NCBI GenBank assembly: GCA_012103295.1
Contig: WLXB01000027.1
Span: forward strand, 1-32,420
DNA from: Alphaproteobacteria bacterium
Lineage (GTDB): Bacteria > Pseudomonadota > Alphaproteobacteria > Rhodospirillales > Rhodospirillaceae
Length of the DNA: 32,420 nucleotides
Reading direction: 5' to 3'
Shown: positions 7,877 to 15,251 of the stretch, one piece after another
Layout of the letters: each line of letters opens with the position of its first letter
Numbering within the stretch: the stretch's first letter is position 1
The notes under the pieces: model-generated
Database searches by the model: none
Told to the model about the DNA's origin: nothing
The model's input: only the letters and a program-made list of their open reading frames with translations
Program-made: the position numbers and the translations under genes

Positions 7877-8725
7877 ATGCCGAGACCACACTGCATGTTT
7901 ATCCAGGCGCAAGATGTGCCCTGGTCCAAGGGTTTCCCCGGTGGCGGTTGGGATGACCTGGACGTCAAGGTCTTGAGCTTGGACGAGGCGACAGGGGCGT
8001 GTTCGACAGTCGTGCGCTATCCCACAGGCTGGGAGCGCAATGGCAACCGATACCTGACCTGCCATGAAGAGTTTCTTGTCCTCGAGGGCACACTCGTCGT
8101 GAACAGCGTTGCGTACGGCCCCTATGCCTATGCGAACTTACCGGCGGGCTATGCGCGGCAATCGGTTTCGTCTCCAGACGGTGCAGTGGTTTTGACAATG
8201 CTTTCGGCCACGCCTCATGAAGCCGACGGTATGGCCCCGGACGGCGTGTTTGATGACAAGCTGCTGGTTGAGCAAGTTGATGTCGCTCCGGACGGACTAG
8301 AGGGATGGACGGAAAACCCTTACACCCGATACCTCATGGGCACGGGCGTGCGACCGCTGAGAGAAGACCCGTACACCGGCGAAATTAGTATTCTTTACGC
8401 GGCGCTGCCGTTCCGTTTTATGGAAAAAGAATGGACCCACCCAACGGTGCAAGAAATGTTCGTGCTTTCGGGTGAATACGCGATCAACGATGTCGGCGTG
8501 ATGTGTCCTGGGTCTTATGCCTGGTGGGAACCCGAGAATCTACACGGGCCGTATGGCTCCCATACCGGCTTCATGATGTTTATCCGCACCGTTGGTGGCA
8601 AGCTCGCCAATAAATTCGGCAAAGAGGGGATCGCTGTTGACTACGATGCACCCTATAAGCCGGTTGTAGAATCCGACACGCTAAAGCCGTATGCCAAGGC
8701 TCCAGTGCGGAGCACTTTGTATTAA
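7877..8725 (+). CDS. bicupin protein B, first gene of the plus operon
   Basis: 282-residue paralogue of bicupin A, collinear over its whole length. The N-terminal signature is MPRPHCMFIQAQDVPW. Barrel 1 keeps CHEEFLVLEG (His63, Glu64, Glu65) and LPAGYARQ. Barrel 2 keeps THPTVQEMFVLSGEY (His188, Glu193) and GSYAWWEPENLHGP (His223). The start ATG 7877 is preceded by GAGGGG. A 36-base gap leads to the NTF2-like gene, which is followed closely by bicupin C, so the three are probably one transcript. Two similar bicupins on opposite strands of a shared promoter region, each followed by an NTF2-like gene, suggest duplication of a two-gene cassette. Activity unknown. Confidence 0.85.
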   Translation: MPRPHCMFIQAQDVPWSKGFPGGGWDDLDVKVLSLDEATGACSTVVRYPTGWERNGNRYLTCHEEFLVLEGTLVVNSVAYGPYAYANLPAGYARQSVSSPDGAVVLTMLSATPHEADGMAPDGVFDDKLLVEQVDVAPDGLEGWTENPYTRYLMGTGVRPLREDPYTGEISILYAALPFRFMEKEWTHPTVQEMFVLSGEYAINDVGVMCPGSYAWWEPENLHGPYGSHTGFMMFIRTVGGKLANKFGKEGIAVDYDAPYKPVVESDTLKPYAKAPVRSTLY

Positions 8726-8761
8726 GAATTTTCGTCGCACTTTATATTAAAGGAATCCTTG

Positions 8762-9139
8762 ATGTCCGATGCCGTTACAACCGTAAAAACTTTTCTCGAC
8801 GCCCTCGGTCGGCGAGACATGGAAGCGGTTGATGTTTTGCTGGGACCAGGCTTTCGCATGACTGTGAGTGGTGGGCATGTGTTTACGTCGCCGGCGGAGT
8901 TTGCGGCGTTCTCGAAGGGACGCCACAAAGGGGCTAAAAAAACCACCGACCGCTACGATGCGATATCCAGTGACGACTGCACGATTGTCTATGCGATGGG
9001 GTCTATGGCCGGCACCTGGAACGACGACACAACCTTTGACGGGGTGCGCTACATCGACCGGTTTGAAGTGGCTCACGGAAAAATTGTCGACATGCGGGTG
9101 TGGAGCGATATGTCCGAGTTTCGCCCGGACGAAGAGTAA
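8762..9139 (+). CDS. NTF2-like / SnoaL-type protein, paralogue of the one at 25618
   Basis: 125 residues. The start is ATG 8762, seven bases after AAAGGA; the adjacent TTG is less likely. It has the compact SnoaL-like form: helix DAVTTVKTFLDALGRRDMEA, then FRMTVSGG, FSKGRHKG, a strand with VRYIDRFEVAHGKIVDMRVW and an acidic tail. It shares FRMT..GG, SKGR.K, VRYIDRF and VW.D with the protein encoded at 25618-25998, 16 kb away, so the two are clear paralogues. It sits between bicupins B and C and stops 12 bases before the latter. Likely a small pocket enzyme or binding protein for the same class of substrate. Confidence 0.85.
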   Translation: MSDAVTTVKTFLDALGRRDMEAVDVLLGPGFRMTVSGGHVFTSPAEFAAFSKGRHKGAKKTTDRYDAISSDDCTIVYAMGSMAGTWNDDTTFDGVRYIDRFEVAHGKIVDMRVWSDMSEFRPDEE

Positions 9140-9151
9140 GGGACAATATTG

Positions 9152-10015
9152 ATGGCGCGACCGCACACCTGTTTTGTTCAAGCCCAAGAGATACCCTGGA
9201 GTGAAGGCGCACCAGGAAATCCGGACGTCACAGGGCAGAGCAAAATCCTGAGCCAAGACGACGAGACAGGGGCGTTTACCGCGATACTTAAAGTAGCGCC
9301 CGGGTTTTCCCGGCCCGGACCGGTTCATTTTCGCTGTGATGTTGAGATTTTCGTGCTCGATGGGGCGCTGGAGGTCAACGGCGAGCAATACACCAAAGAC
9401 TGTTACGCCTATTGGCCTTCGGGATATGTGAGGAACAGTACGGCCTCAGAACAGGGGTGTGTGCTGCTGGCTTTGTTCGACGGCTTTCATCAGCCGATCC
9501 TGGGTGCGTCACCGGAGGGGCATTTCCGCGAAGATAAGCTGATCAAAAAATTGAACGCCTATGAAATGGAGTGGGAAACCGGTGAGGCGGGCTCTGTGAC
9601 TGGTAAGCCCTTATCGCCGACGATCTTTACCAAGAAGCTCCGGGTAGATCCTGATACCCAGGAGCAGACCTTTTTATATGCGGCGCTGCCGCACCACGCA
9701 CCACCTCCGATCATGAAAGGCAAGTTCGGCCATCCCATGATTGAAGAAGTATTTGTGCTCTCTGGCGAGTATGTCTTCGGCGATGTCGGCAAAATGGGCC
9801 CTGGGGGTTATGCCTGGTGGCGCGAAAACGAGATGCATGGTCCAGCAGGCAGTGAGATCGGTTACAACCTCTTCATTCGAATTTACGGTGGTCCGTTGAA
9901 GAATAAATTTCTTGAAGACGAGTCTCCGTTTTCATTCAAGCCAAACCACAACCCTGCTCTGCCGGATCACTTTAAAGAACACGCCGCGCCTTATCCGTTC
10001 ATCGATCCGTGGTGA
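9152..10015 (+). CDS. bicupin protein C
   Basis: 287 residues. The start is ATG 9152 with AAGGGA upstream; the TTG just before it is not needed. It is the third paralogue, opening with MARPHTCFVQAQEIPW. Barrel 1 has lost the motif-1 His: CDVEIFVLDG stands where A and B have .HEEFLVL.G, so Asp63 replaces His63 and this barrel is unlikely to bind metal in the usual way. Barrel 2 keeps GHPMIEEVF (His194, Glu199) and GGYAWWRENEMHGPAG (His229), so function probably lies there. It follows the NTF2-like gene by 12 bases. The copies differ mainly in barrel 1, which hints at subunit specialisation or different substrates. Confidence 0.85.
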   Translation: MARPHTCFVQAQEIPWSEGAPGNPDVTGQSKILSQDDETGAFTAILKVAPGFSRPGPVHFRCDVEIFVLDGALEVNGEQYTKDCYAYWPSGYVRNSTASEQGCVLLALFDGFHQPILGASPEGHFREDKLIKKLNAYEMEWETGEAGSVTGKPLSPTIFTKKLRVDPDTQEQTFLYAALPHHAPPPIMKGKFGHPMIEEVFVLSGEYVFGDVGKMGPGGYAWWRENEMHGPAGSEIGYNLFIRIYGGPLKNKFLEDESPFSFKPNHNPALPDHFKEHAAPYPFIDPW

Positions 10016-10035
10016 GGGATGCAAGGGTGTGTGTG

Positions 10036-10063
10036 TTGTGATGCGGACCCTTCAGTGTATAGT
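10036..10063 (+). promoter_or_regulatory. candidate sigma70-type promoter before the glycosyltransferase-like gene
   Basis: TTGTGA (10036-10041) and TATAGT (10058-10063) are separated by 16 bases. Four of six and five of six bases match the consensus boxes. It lies in the 85-base gap after bicupin C and about 37 bases before the next start codon, suggesting that the next gene begins a separate unit. Pattern only. Confidence 0.35.
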
Positions 10064-10100
10064 GATCTTACAACGTTCATATGGATTCTAGAGCGCCGCA

Positions 10101-11174
10101 ATGGCCATTCATCTGTTTTGGTTCACCAACCCAAAAGACAATGATTACCAGGCGTATCAATTCTCTAATCAAGAGATGGCCAAAAACTTCGAGATAGAGT
10201 TCTCGAAGTATGATGATGTTGTTTTTCACGACTCAAACAGCCGTGGTCGCGTTACGACCGATCCAGATGACATACTGATAGGCCATCCGCCGTGGCCAAA
10301 TAGTCACCTCAAAGACTTACCCTATGACAGCTGGGTTTTTGATAACGGCCTGGGCGGCGAAAGAACGGCCCATCCCAACACCTTCATTGTTTTTCCTTTT
10401 TCCTCGCCCGTGGGGCCAAGCCATGTCGCGATGGACCCAGTTATTCCATCGATCTTGGCGTGCCGTGGTTTCTTTGGGCTGGGCGGATCAGTTCACTACG
10501 ATCATTGTATCGAACATGCGCCACCCGATTCTGTGTGGCGCCGAGTTCAGCCGAAGCTCATTCGTAGTAATATGGGATGTGATGCGCGGCTTTTGCCTCA
10601 TAAGCAGGCGAGCGCCCCTCGGACCAAGGGGCTGTTTCATATTAGCTCGTTGCGTGGATACAAAAAACCAGAGCTCATGCTGGCATCTTTGCCCCGTGAA
10701 GACTGTCAGTTGTTTATCGGGACAGAGCGCACGGATCTTCTCGAAGAGCTCTCGGAAAAGGGCCTGGTGCCGCCAAACGTTAGGAATCTGGGGCTGGTCA
10801 ATAACGGGGATCCAGAGACCAACGCCGTTATTCTCAATGAATGCTCATACTATCTGCACTGTGCGCGAGAAGCTCAAGCGACGACGATCCTGGAAAACTG
10901 CGCGCGGGGGCTTGTGCCGTTGCTCACGCCTTTCGCCGGTTTTACCAGTCCCGACGCGATTTATTTAAGCGAAGATGATGTTGAAGCGAACCGAAAGACC
11001 ATCACGGAAGCGTTGGCTATGCCGGATGAGGAGTATAAAGCACGGCAGCGGGGCGTTCGCAGTCAGGTGCGATTATATCATTCGTGGGAACGCATCTCTC
11101 AGCTAATATATGCATCAATGAAAACGCTGATCGCGGGAGGCGACGTTTCGCGGCGCGGCGAGGAATTTTCATGA
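10101..11174 (+). CDS. putative GT-B-fold glycosyltransferase-like protein
   Basis: 357 residues, cytosolic. The C-terminal half resembles family 4/1 glycosyltransferases: FHISSLRGYKKPELMLASL, then a Rossmann-like run to NVRNLGLV. After it comes YYLHCAREAQATTILENCARGLVPLLT (about 270-300), which matches the E-x7-E region of GT-B enzymes (usually 'SEGFGLVVLEAMACGLPVI'). The N-terminal half is not obviously conserved. The ribosome binding site is weak and a candidate promoter lies upstream. A broken methyltransferase gene follows 51 bases downstream, a pairing common in surface-glycan or natural-product glycosylation loci. The acceptor is unknown, and the glycosyltransferase label is an inference from motif spacing. 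Confidence 0.55.
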   Translation: MAIHLFWFTNPKDNDYQAYQFSNQEMAKNFEIEFSKYDDVVFHDSNSRGRVTTDPDDILIGHPPWPNSHLKDLPYDSWVFDNGLGGERTAHPNTFIVFPFSSPVGPSHVAMDPVIPSILACRGFFGLGGSVHYDHCIEHAPPDSVWRRVQPKLIRSNMGCDARLLPHKQASAPRTKGLFHISSLRGYKKPELMLASLPREDCQLFIGTERTDLLEELSEKGLVPPNVRNLGLVNNGDPETNAVILNECSYYLHCAREAQATTILENCARGLVPLLTPFAGFTSPDAIYLSEDDVEANRKTITEALAMPDEEYKARQRGVRSQVRLYHSWERISQLIYASMKTLIAGGDVSRRGEEFS

Positions 11175-11225
11175 TTAGAATGGGCTCGATATTGGCAATG
11201 ATGCCACAGCCCAATGAGGCAATTT

Positions 11226-11861
11226 ATGGCTGGTGAAAACCAAGACTCCCGTAGTGCGAATGATAAGGCTGACGAACGGCTTTTTATCCCGCGTGATCAG
11301 GTTGAAACCCTTGAGAAGGATATTCTGCTCCGCCGACATGTGGAGCGCTACGCCGTTGCGCGACAGTTCGTGTATGGCACGGTCGTTGATCTGGCCTGTG
11401 GTTGCGGGTACGGGACGCATATTCTTGCCAAAAACCCCGACGTTAATGCGGCTTAGGGCATCGACATGTCAGACGAAGCGGTGGCCTTTGCGCAAAATGA
11501 ATACGGCTCCGATAAGGTTCAGTTCGTTTGCGGCCAGATGGATGAGGTCGATATTGAATCAGCGGATACGCTGGTGTCTATCGAGACGATTGAGCATCTG
11601 GATAATCCGAGAATCTTAAATGAGTTTGCTGAGAAGCACGACATAGAGACGTTGGTGGTGTCGTTTCCGATCAAGAAGACGACCCATTACAACAAGTTTC
11701 ACAAATGGGACCTCAAGACCCAAGACGTCAGCGATATCTTCTATAATTACGCGATTACGCGCGAATTTTTGTTCCAATACGATACGTGCTTTGTGTGTCT
11801 GGTGAAGCATAAGCCGCCGGGTGCCATGGAACGCCGCTGGCGTTTCCCAGACTTGGTGTAA
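11226..11861 (+). pseudogene. class I SAM-dependent methyltransferase interrupted by an in-frame amber codon
   Basis: The start is ATG 11226 behind GAGG. The frame gives motif I VVDLACGCGYGTHIL, then NPDVNAA, a TAG stop at 11454-11456, and continues without a shift as GIDMSDEAVAFAQNEYG (normal post-I motif) to TAA at 11859-11861. Apart from that one codon the frame spans about 211 residues, as expected for a small methyltransferase (CGQMDEVD, VSIETIEHLDN). The stop therefore splits the SAM-binding fold just before the acidic loop. A single-base change of a sense codon (for example TAC, CAG, TGG or AAG), a sequencing error, or true suppression would all explain it. An internal ATG follows at 11466, but a protein from there would lack motif I. 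It ends in a 30-bp tandem duplication. Confidence 0.8.
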
Positions 11862-11890
11862 CGCCGCTGGCGTTTCTCAGATTTGGTCTA
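11831..11890 (+). repeat. 30-bp imperfect tandem duplication at the methyltransferase 3' end
   Basis: Unit 1 (11831-11860) and unit 2 (11861-11890) match at 27 of 30 bases. Each starts with ACGCCGCTGGCGT, itself a 5-base stem with a 3-base loop. In the gene's frame both units read RRWRF(P/S)DLV followed by TAA, so the second copy is a repeated C-terminal end lying after the first stop codon. The pair of small hairpins sits between convergent genes, but there is no T tract to make a clear terminator. Confidence 0.85.
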
Positions 11891-11903
11891 ACCACTGGCG
11901 AGG

Positions 11904-12539
11904 CTAGGGGATACCGAGAACCTTGTGAGTCTGTAGGCTAAGTCGCCAGGCAGGATTGTCCCGGCAGAAGGCTACGCAGGTTTTTAGATTCTCCTGATAT
12001 GCGGGCCCATCCATTGGCTGCACAAAGCGATGGCTAAAGCTTTGACCTTCTAGGTCCCGCGGATCAAAGCCCTCTTGGGGGTGGACGATTTTCAACTCAT
12101 TGCCGGAGCATTGGACCTGCTCAACCCCGGCTTTTGGGCTGACGCAGACCCAATCTACACCCGGCGGCACGGGCAGGGTGCCGTTGGTTTCAATGGCGAC
12201 GTCAAAACGCTGGCTGTGAAGAGCGGTGATCAAGTCTTCGTCGAGTTGGAGCAGAGGCTCACCACCGGTGAACACAACGTAGGGTTTGCCGCGGCCGCGT
12301 TCTGGCCAATAGCTGGCTATCTTAAGGGCGAGTTCGTCAGCTGAGGCGAACGTTCCACCGCCTTCGCCGTCGGTGCCGACAAAGTCTGTATCGCAGAACT
12401 GGCATTGTGCCGTTGCGCGGTCCTCTTCGCGACCAGACCACAGGTTACAGCCGCTAAACCGGCAGAACACCGCCGCACGCCCAGTCTGCGCGCCTTCGCC
12501 TTGCAGGGTGTAGTGAATTTCTTTGACGGCGTAGGTCAC
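11904..12539 (-). CDS. queE: 7-carboxy-7-deazaguanine synthase QueE
   Basis: 211-residue radical SAM enzyme converting 6-carboxy-5,6,7,8-tetrahydropterin to 7-carboxy-7-deazaguanine in queuosine precursor synthesis. The cluster-binding cysteines are Cys31, Cys46 and Cys49 (C-x14-C-x2-C, GCNLWSG...[10 protein letters not shown]). This is the expanded spacing known for one QueE branch, in place of the usual CxxxCxx[13 protein letters not shown] at the N-terminus, [11 protein letters not shown] and ETNGT are the SAM- and substrate-binding segments. It starts with GTG 12539, overlapping the queC stop by four bases (GTGA), so it is translationally coupled downstream of queC. Product is the direct substrate of QueC. 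Confidence 0.95.
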   Translation of the reverse strand: MTYAVKEIHYTLQGEGAQTGRAAVFCRFSGCNLWSGREEDRATAQCQFCDTDFVGTDGEGGGTFASADELALKIASYWPERGRGKPYVVFTGGEPLLQLDEDLITALHSQRFDVAIETNGTLPVPPGVDWVCVSPKAGVEQVQCSGNELKIVHPQEGFDPRDLEGQSFSHRFVQPMDGPAYQENLKTCVAFCRDNPAWRLSLQTHKVLGIP

Positions 12540-13264
12540 GCGGCCTCCAGAAAGCGCGCGTATCCGGACGAGCGGAGATCACAAGCCGGGCAATCGTCGC
12601 AGCCATAGCCCCAGTTGTGGCGGTGTTCGCGATCGCCGCGATAGCAGGTATGGGTGTGTTCTATGATCAGGTCGGTGAGGGCGGAACCGCCAAGGTTGTC
12701 GGCTAGGGCCCAGGTGGCTGCCTTGTCGATCTGCATTAGCGGTGTGTCGATACGGATGGGTCGATCCATGCCCAGCGACAGAGCGGTTTCCTGCGCGTCA
12801 ATGGTTGCCCGACGGCAGTCCGGGTAACCCGAGTAGTCTGTCTCGCACATGCCGCCAACCAACACCGAGATGCCGCGACGGTACGCCAAGGCACCGGCGG
12901 CATTGAGGAATGCGAGATTGCGCCCCGGGACAAAGGTGTTTGGCAAGCCGGCGTCTCCCATCTCAATCGCAACGTCGTGGGTCATGGCGGTCGCACCAAG
13001 GGCGCGGAGGTAGGTGAGGTCAACGATGTGGTCGTTGCCGAGGCGCTCGGCCCAAGGTGGGAAGTGTGATCGCAATTGGGTGAGTACGGTGTCTCTGCAT
13101 GCCATCTCAATGTGGTGGCGCTGGCCATAGTCGAAGCCGATCGTTTCAACCCGGTCATACCGGTCCAGAGCCCAGGCGAGACAGGTGGTTGAGTCCTGCC
13201 CACCGGAAAACAGGACCAGGGCTGTTTCCGTTGAGGCGGCGTCTACTGGCGTTTCCGTGTTCAT
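12536..13264 (-). CDS. queC: 7-cyano-7-deazaguanine synthase QueC
   Basis: 242-residue ATP-dependent enzyme converting 7-carboxy-7-deazaguanine plus ammonia to preQ0. The N-type ATP pyrophosphatase loop is LFSGGQDST (19-26). GFDYGQRH (43-50), NTFVPGRNL (109-117) and [12 protein letters not shown] (140-151) are family motifs. A C-terminal zinc site is formed by Cys207, Cys222, Cys225 and Cys228 (HTCYRG...GCDDCPAC). Length is a little above the usual 220-235. It is first in a queC-queE unit on the minus strand; queD is divergent, 186 bases away. Function is secure. Confidence 0.96.
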   Translation of the reverse strand: MNTETPVDAASTETALVLFSGGQDSTTCLAWALDRYDRVETIGFDYGQRHHIEMACRDTVLTQLRSHFPPWAERLGNDHIVDLTYLRALGATAMTHDVAIEMGDAGLPNTFVPGRNLAFLNAAGALAYRRGISVLVGGMCETDYSGYPDCRRATIDAQETALSLGMDRPIRIDTPLMQIDKAATWALADNLGGSALTDLIIEHTHTCYRGDREHRHNWGYGCDDCPACDLRSSGYARFLEAA

Positions 13265-13450
13265 AGGCGCACTGTGACCAGTGCAGACCGCACGTCAAGA
13301 ATGATTTTCAAGTATTTGTTTTTACGTCGTTTATTCTTGAAGGAGCTGCCTCGAAAAGGTGCCGTTTTCAGGTCGTGCTTTTTTCGGACGTTGGTGGCAT
13401 AGTCCGCCCGCTTCAAGACCCCCGTCACCCATTCTGACCGTCGACATCCT
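13265..13450. promoter_or_regulatory. queC/queD divergent intergenic region with an inverted repeat
   Basis: 186 bases between the two start codons. An 8-base inverted repeat TCAAGAAT (13295-13302) / ATTCTTGA (13333-13340) and a shorter CACTG-TGAC-CAGTG (13270-13283) are present. I compared the region with the preQ1-I riboswitch pattern and saw no match. Promoters for both directions presumably lie here. Confidence 0.45.
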
Positions 13451-13816
13451 ATGGATATCTTTAAGAGTTTCACCTTCGAAGCTGCCCATCATCTGGCGCC
13501 CAACGTGACGCCGGACCACCGCTATGCGCGGCTGCACGGCCACTCCTTTGCGGCCGAGGTGTATTTGTCGGGTGAGCCGGAGGAGCAAACCGGTTGGATT
13601 GTTGATTTTGCCCAGGTTGACGCGGCAATCGCCGCACTTAAGGAAGAGCTAGACCACGGCTATCTCAATGACCTCGATGGGCTCAGTCATCCGACCCTAG
13701 AAAACATCGCGATTTGGGTCTGGGGGCGGTTGGCGCCTCAGTTTCCAGCCTTAAGTAAGATTGTGATCCGGCGCGGGTCCTGCGGTGAGGGCTGTATCTA
13801 CGAGGGTCCGGCTTAG
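13451..13816 (+). CDS. queD: QueD-like 6-pyruvoyl/6-carboxytetrahydropterin synthase homologue with altered active site
   Basis: 121 residues, the usual QueD length. The zinc ligands are intact: His14 (FEAAHH) and His29/His31 (RLHGHSF). GWIVDF (48-53) and LDHGYLND (67-74, with catalytic Asp68-His69) are conserved. Two features differ from E. coli QueD as I recall it. The catalytic Cys of 'HKCGRLHGHSF' is Tyr25 here (HRYARLHGHSF). The C-terminal 'KETCTAGC', whose Glu anchors the pterin, reads RRGSCGEGC (107-115). The genomic position beside queC-queE strongly supports the queuosine role (GTP-derived dihydroneopterin triphosphate to 6-carboxytetrahydropterin). Chemistry may depend on another residue, or this copy may do something else. 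Ribosome binding site is weak. The stop overlaps the amidase stop on the other strand. Confidence 0.85.
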   Translation: MDIFKSFTFEAAHHLAPNVTPDHRYARLHGHSFAAEVYLSGEPEEQTGWIVDFAQVDAAIAALKEELDHGYLNDLDGLSHPTLENIAIWVWGRLAPQFPALSKIVIRRGSCGEGCIYEGPA

Positions 13817-15198
13817 ACCGCTAAAGCGTCCGCCACTGCTTTGGCGACGGCCAGCAGTTTTTCATCATTTCCTGGTAATCCATCCAGCTCTAGCCCGACT
13901 GGCAATCCGCCTTGGCTGAGGCCGGCGGGTATAGTGACGCCTGGTCGCTGACCGATGCTGCCCATGGCGGAGAAGGTGAAATAGAACCAAGACAAGGTGG
14001 ATTCTCCGTCTCTCAGGACATTGTCATCATCAGTCAGCGGGAGCGCGCATTCTGGCGTGGTCGGGAAGGCGATGGCATCTAACTTGTGTATGTCGAACAA
14101 CTCTTTCCAGGCCGCCTGCAGAGTTTTTAGTCCATCACCGATAGCCAGCGCATAGGCTTCGGCATCAAAGGGTTTTGCGAGGCGGTCCTTGGTGAATTGC
14201 TTGACCGCTGGCGAGGCTATGCCGTCTGACAACGCTTCAAGTGATAGATGTGGGGCATAGTCTTCGAGATAGACCCGCATGATATCGGGAAATTCCATAT
14301 CGATAACGCCTGCGGAGGCGGGGCGCTGCAATTCACGAATTGGGGCTAGGTCGACCGATACTAGGGTTACGCCAGCGTCAGCCAGCCGGGTAAGCGTTTC
14401 CCCAATAACCTGACTGACCGCTGGGCTCGAAGACTCAATGAGGTGTTCGGCTACGCCAATACGTAATTCCGAGACACTCTGGGCCGGCACGGGTTTCGGG
14501 TCGGCGGTCAGAACCTGATCCAGCAGGATAATATCATCCATAGTCAGGGCGAGGGGGCCCGCGGTGTCCTGGGTTTTTGAAAGGGGCACGATACCTTCGC
14601 CGCTATAGCGTCCGGTTGTCGGGCGAAATCCAAATATGCCGCACAGCGCCGCCGGAACCCGAACCGATCCGGCTGTGTCTGTGCCTAGACCCGCGGGTGC
14701 CTGACCGGCAGCGATGGCCGCTGCGGTGCCACCTGACGACCCACCGGGAATACGGGTGTGGTCGTAGGGATTGCGAACAGGACCAAAGGTGTGGTTGGCG
14801 CTGGTACCGCCCGAAGACAACTCGTGCAGATTTGCCTTACCGGCAAGCAAGGCACCGGCCTGGAATAGTCGCGCGGCAATTGGGGCATTGCTGCCCGGGT
14901 CGTTGCCAACCAATGCCGGCGTGCCACCGCTGGTCGGCAGGGCCATGGTATTGATGTTGTCTTTCAGGATTAGGGGAACCCCGTGTAAGGGACCGCGCAC
15001 ATTTCCTAAATTCTTGGCGACGTCTGCTTCTTTGGCTTGAGCCATCAGTGCGGCGCGATCGAATGTCGCATAGGCGTTTAAGTCTGCACCAACCTCGATT
15101 GCGTCGGCGAGATCACGACAGATTTTTTCTGAAGTCGTTTGGCCCATTTTAATTTGGTGAGCGATGCCCAGGGCGCTGACTTTTCGCTTAGATTGCAT
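13813..15198 (-). CDS. amidase-signature family amidase
   Basis: 461 residues from ATG 15198; a TTG 36 bases further upstream is possible. Amidase-signature enzymes hydrolyse carboxamides with a Ser-cisSer-Lys triad. Here Lys79 is in GVPLILKDN, cis-Ser155 in IPGGSSGGTAAAIA, and nucleophile Ser178 in GTDTAGSVRVPAA. GPLHGVP, GKANLHE and the YS linker after GFRPTTGR are standard. Nothing suggests a GatA role: it stands alone, without gatB or gatC. The C-terminal end (GLSQGGLPVGLELDG) is the normal closing motif. It ends convergently with queD (4-base overlap) and follows the PAS-domain gene on the same strand by 53 bases. Substrate unknown; it could release an amine or ammonia from the same compound handled by its oxidoreductase neighbours. 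Confidence 0.92.
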   Translation of the reverse strand: MQSKRKVSALGIAHQIKMGQTTSEKICRDLADAIEVGADLNAYATFDRAALMAQAKEADVAKNLGNVRGPLHGVPLILKDNINTMALPTSGGTPALVGNDPGSNAPIAARLFQAGALLAGKANLHELSSGGTSANHTFGPVRNPYDHTRIPGGSSGGTAAAIAAGQAPAGLGTDTAGSVRVPAALCGIFGFRPTTGRYSGEGIVPLSKTQDTAGPLALTMDDIILLDQVLTADPKPVPAQSVSELRIGVAEHLIESSSPAVSQVIGETLTRLADAGVTLVSVDLAPIRELQRPASAGVIDMEFPDIMRVYLEDYAPHLSLEALSDGIASPAVKQFTKDRLAKPFDAEAYALAIGDGLKTLQAAWKELFDIHKLDAIAFPTTPECALPLTDDDNVLRDGESTLSWFYFTFSAMGSIGQRPGVTIPAGLSQGGLPVGLELDGLPGNDEKLLAVAKAVADALAV

Positions 15199-15251
15199 GT
15201 CGCCATTGTTGATGCCGGTGGGGCAACTGTGCAATCGAAAACTGAGTTGGG

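Noticed and set aside
11454-11456. pyrrolysine or programmed readthrough at the amber codon
   Set aside because: Only one gene shows it, no pyl genes or suppressor tRNA are in the window, and a nonsense mutation or sequence error is simpler.
13265-13450. possible preQ1 riboswitch before queD or queC
   Set aside because: No match by eye to the conserved hairpin and A-rich tail of preQ1-I; only simple inverted repeats are visible.
13813-15198. GatA subunit of the tRNA amidotransferase
   Set aside because: The core motifs are shared by all amidase-signature enzymes, and no gatB or gatC is nearby; a stand-alone amidase fits better.
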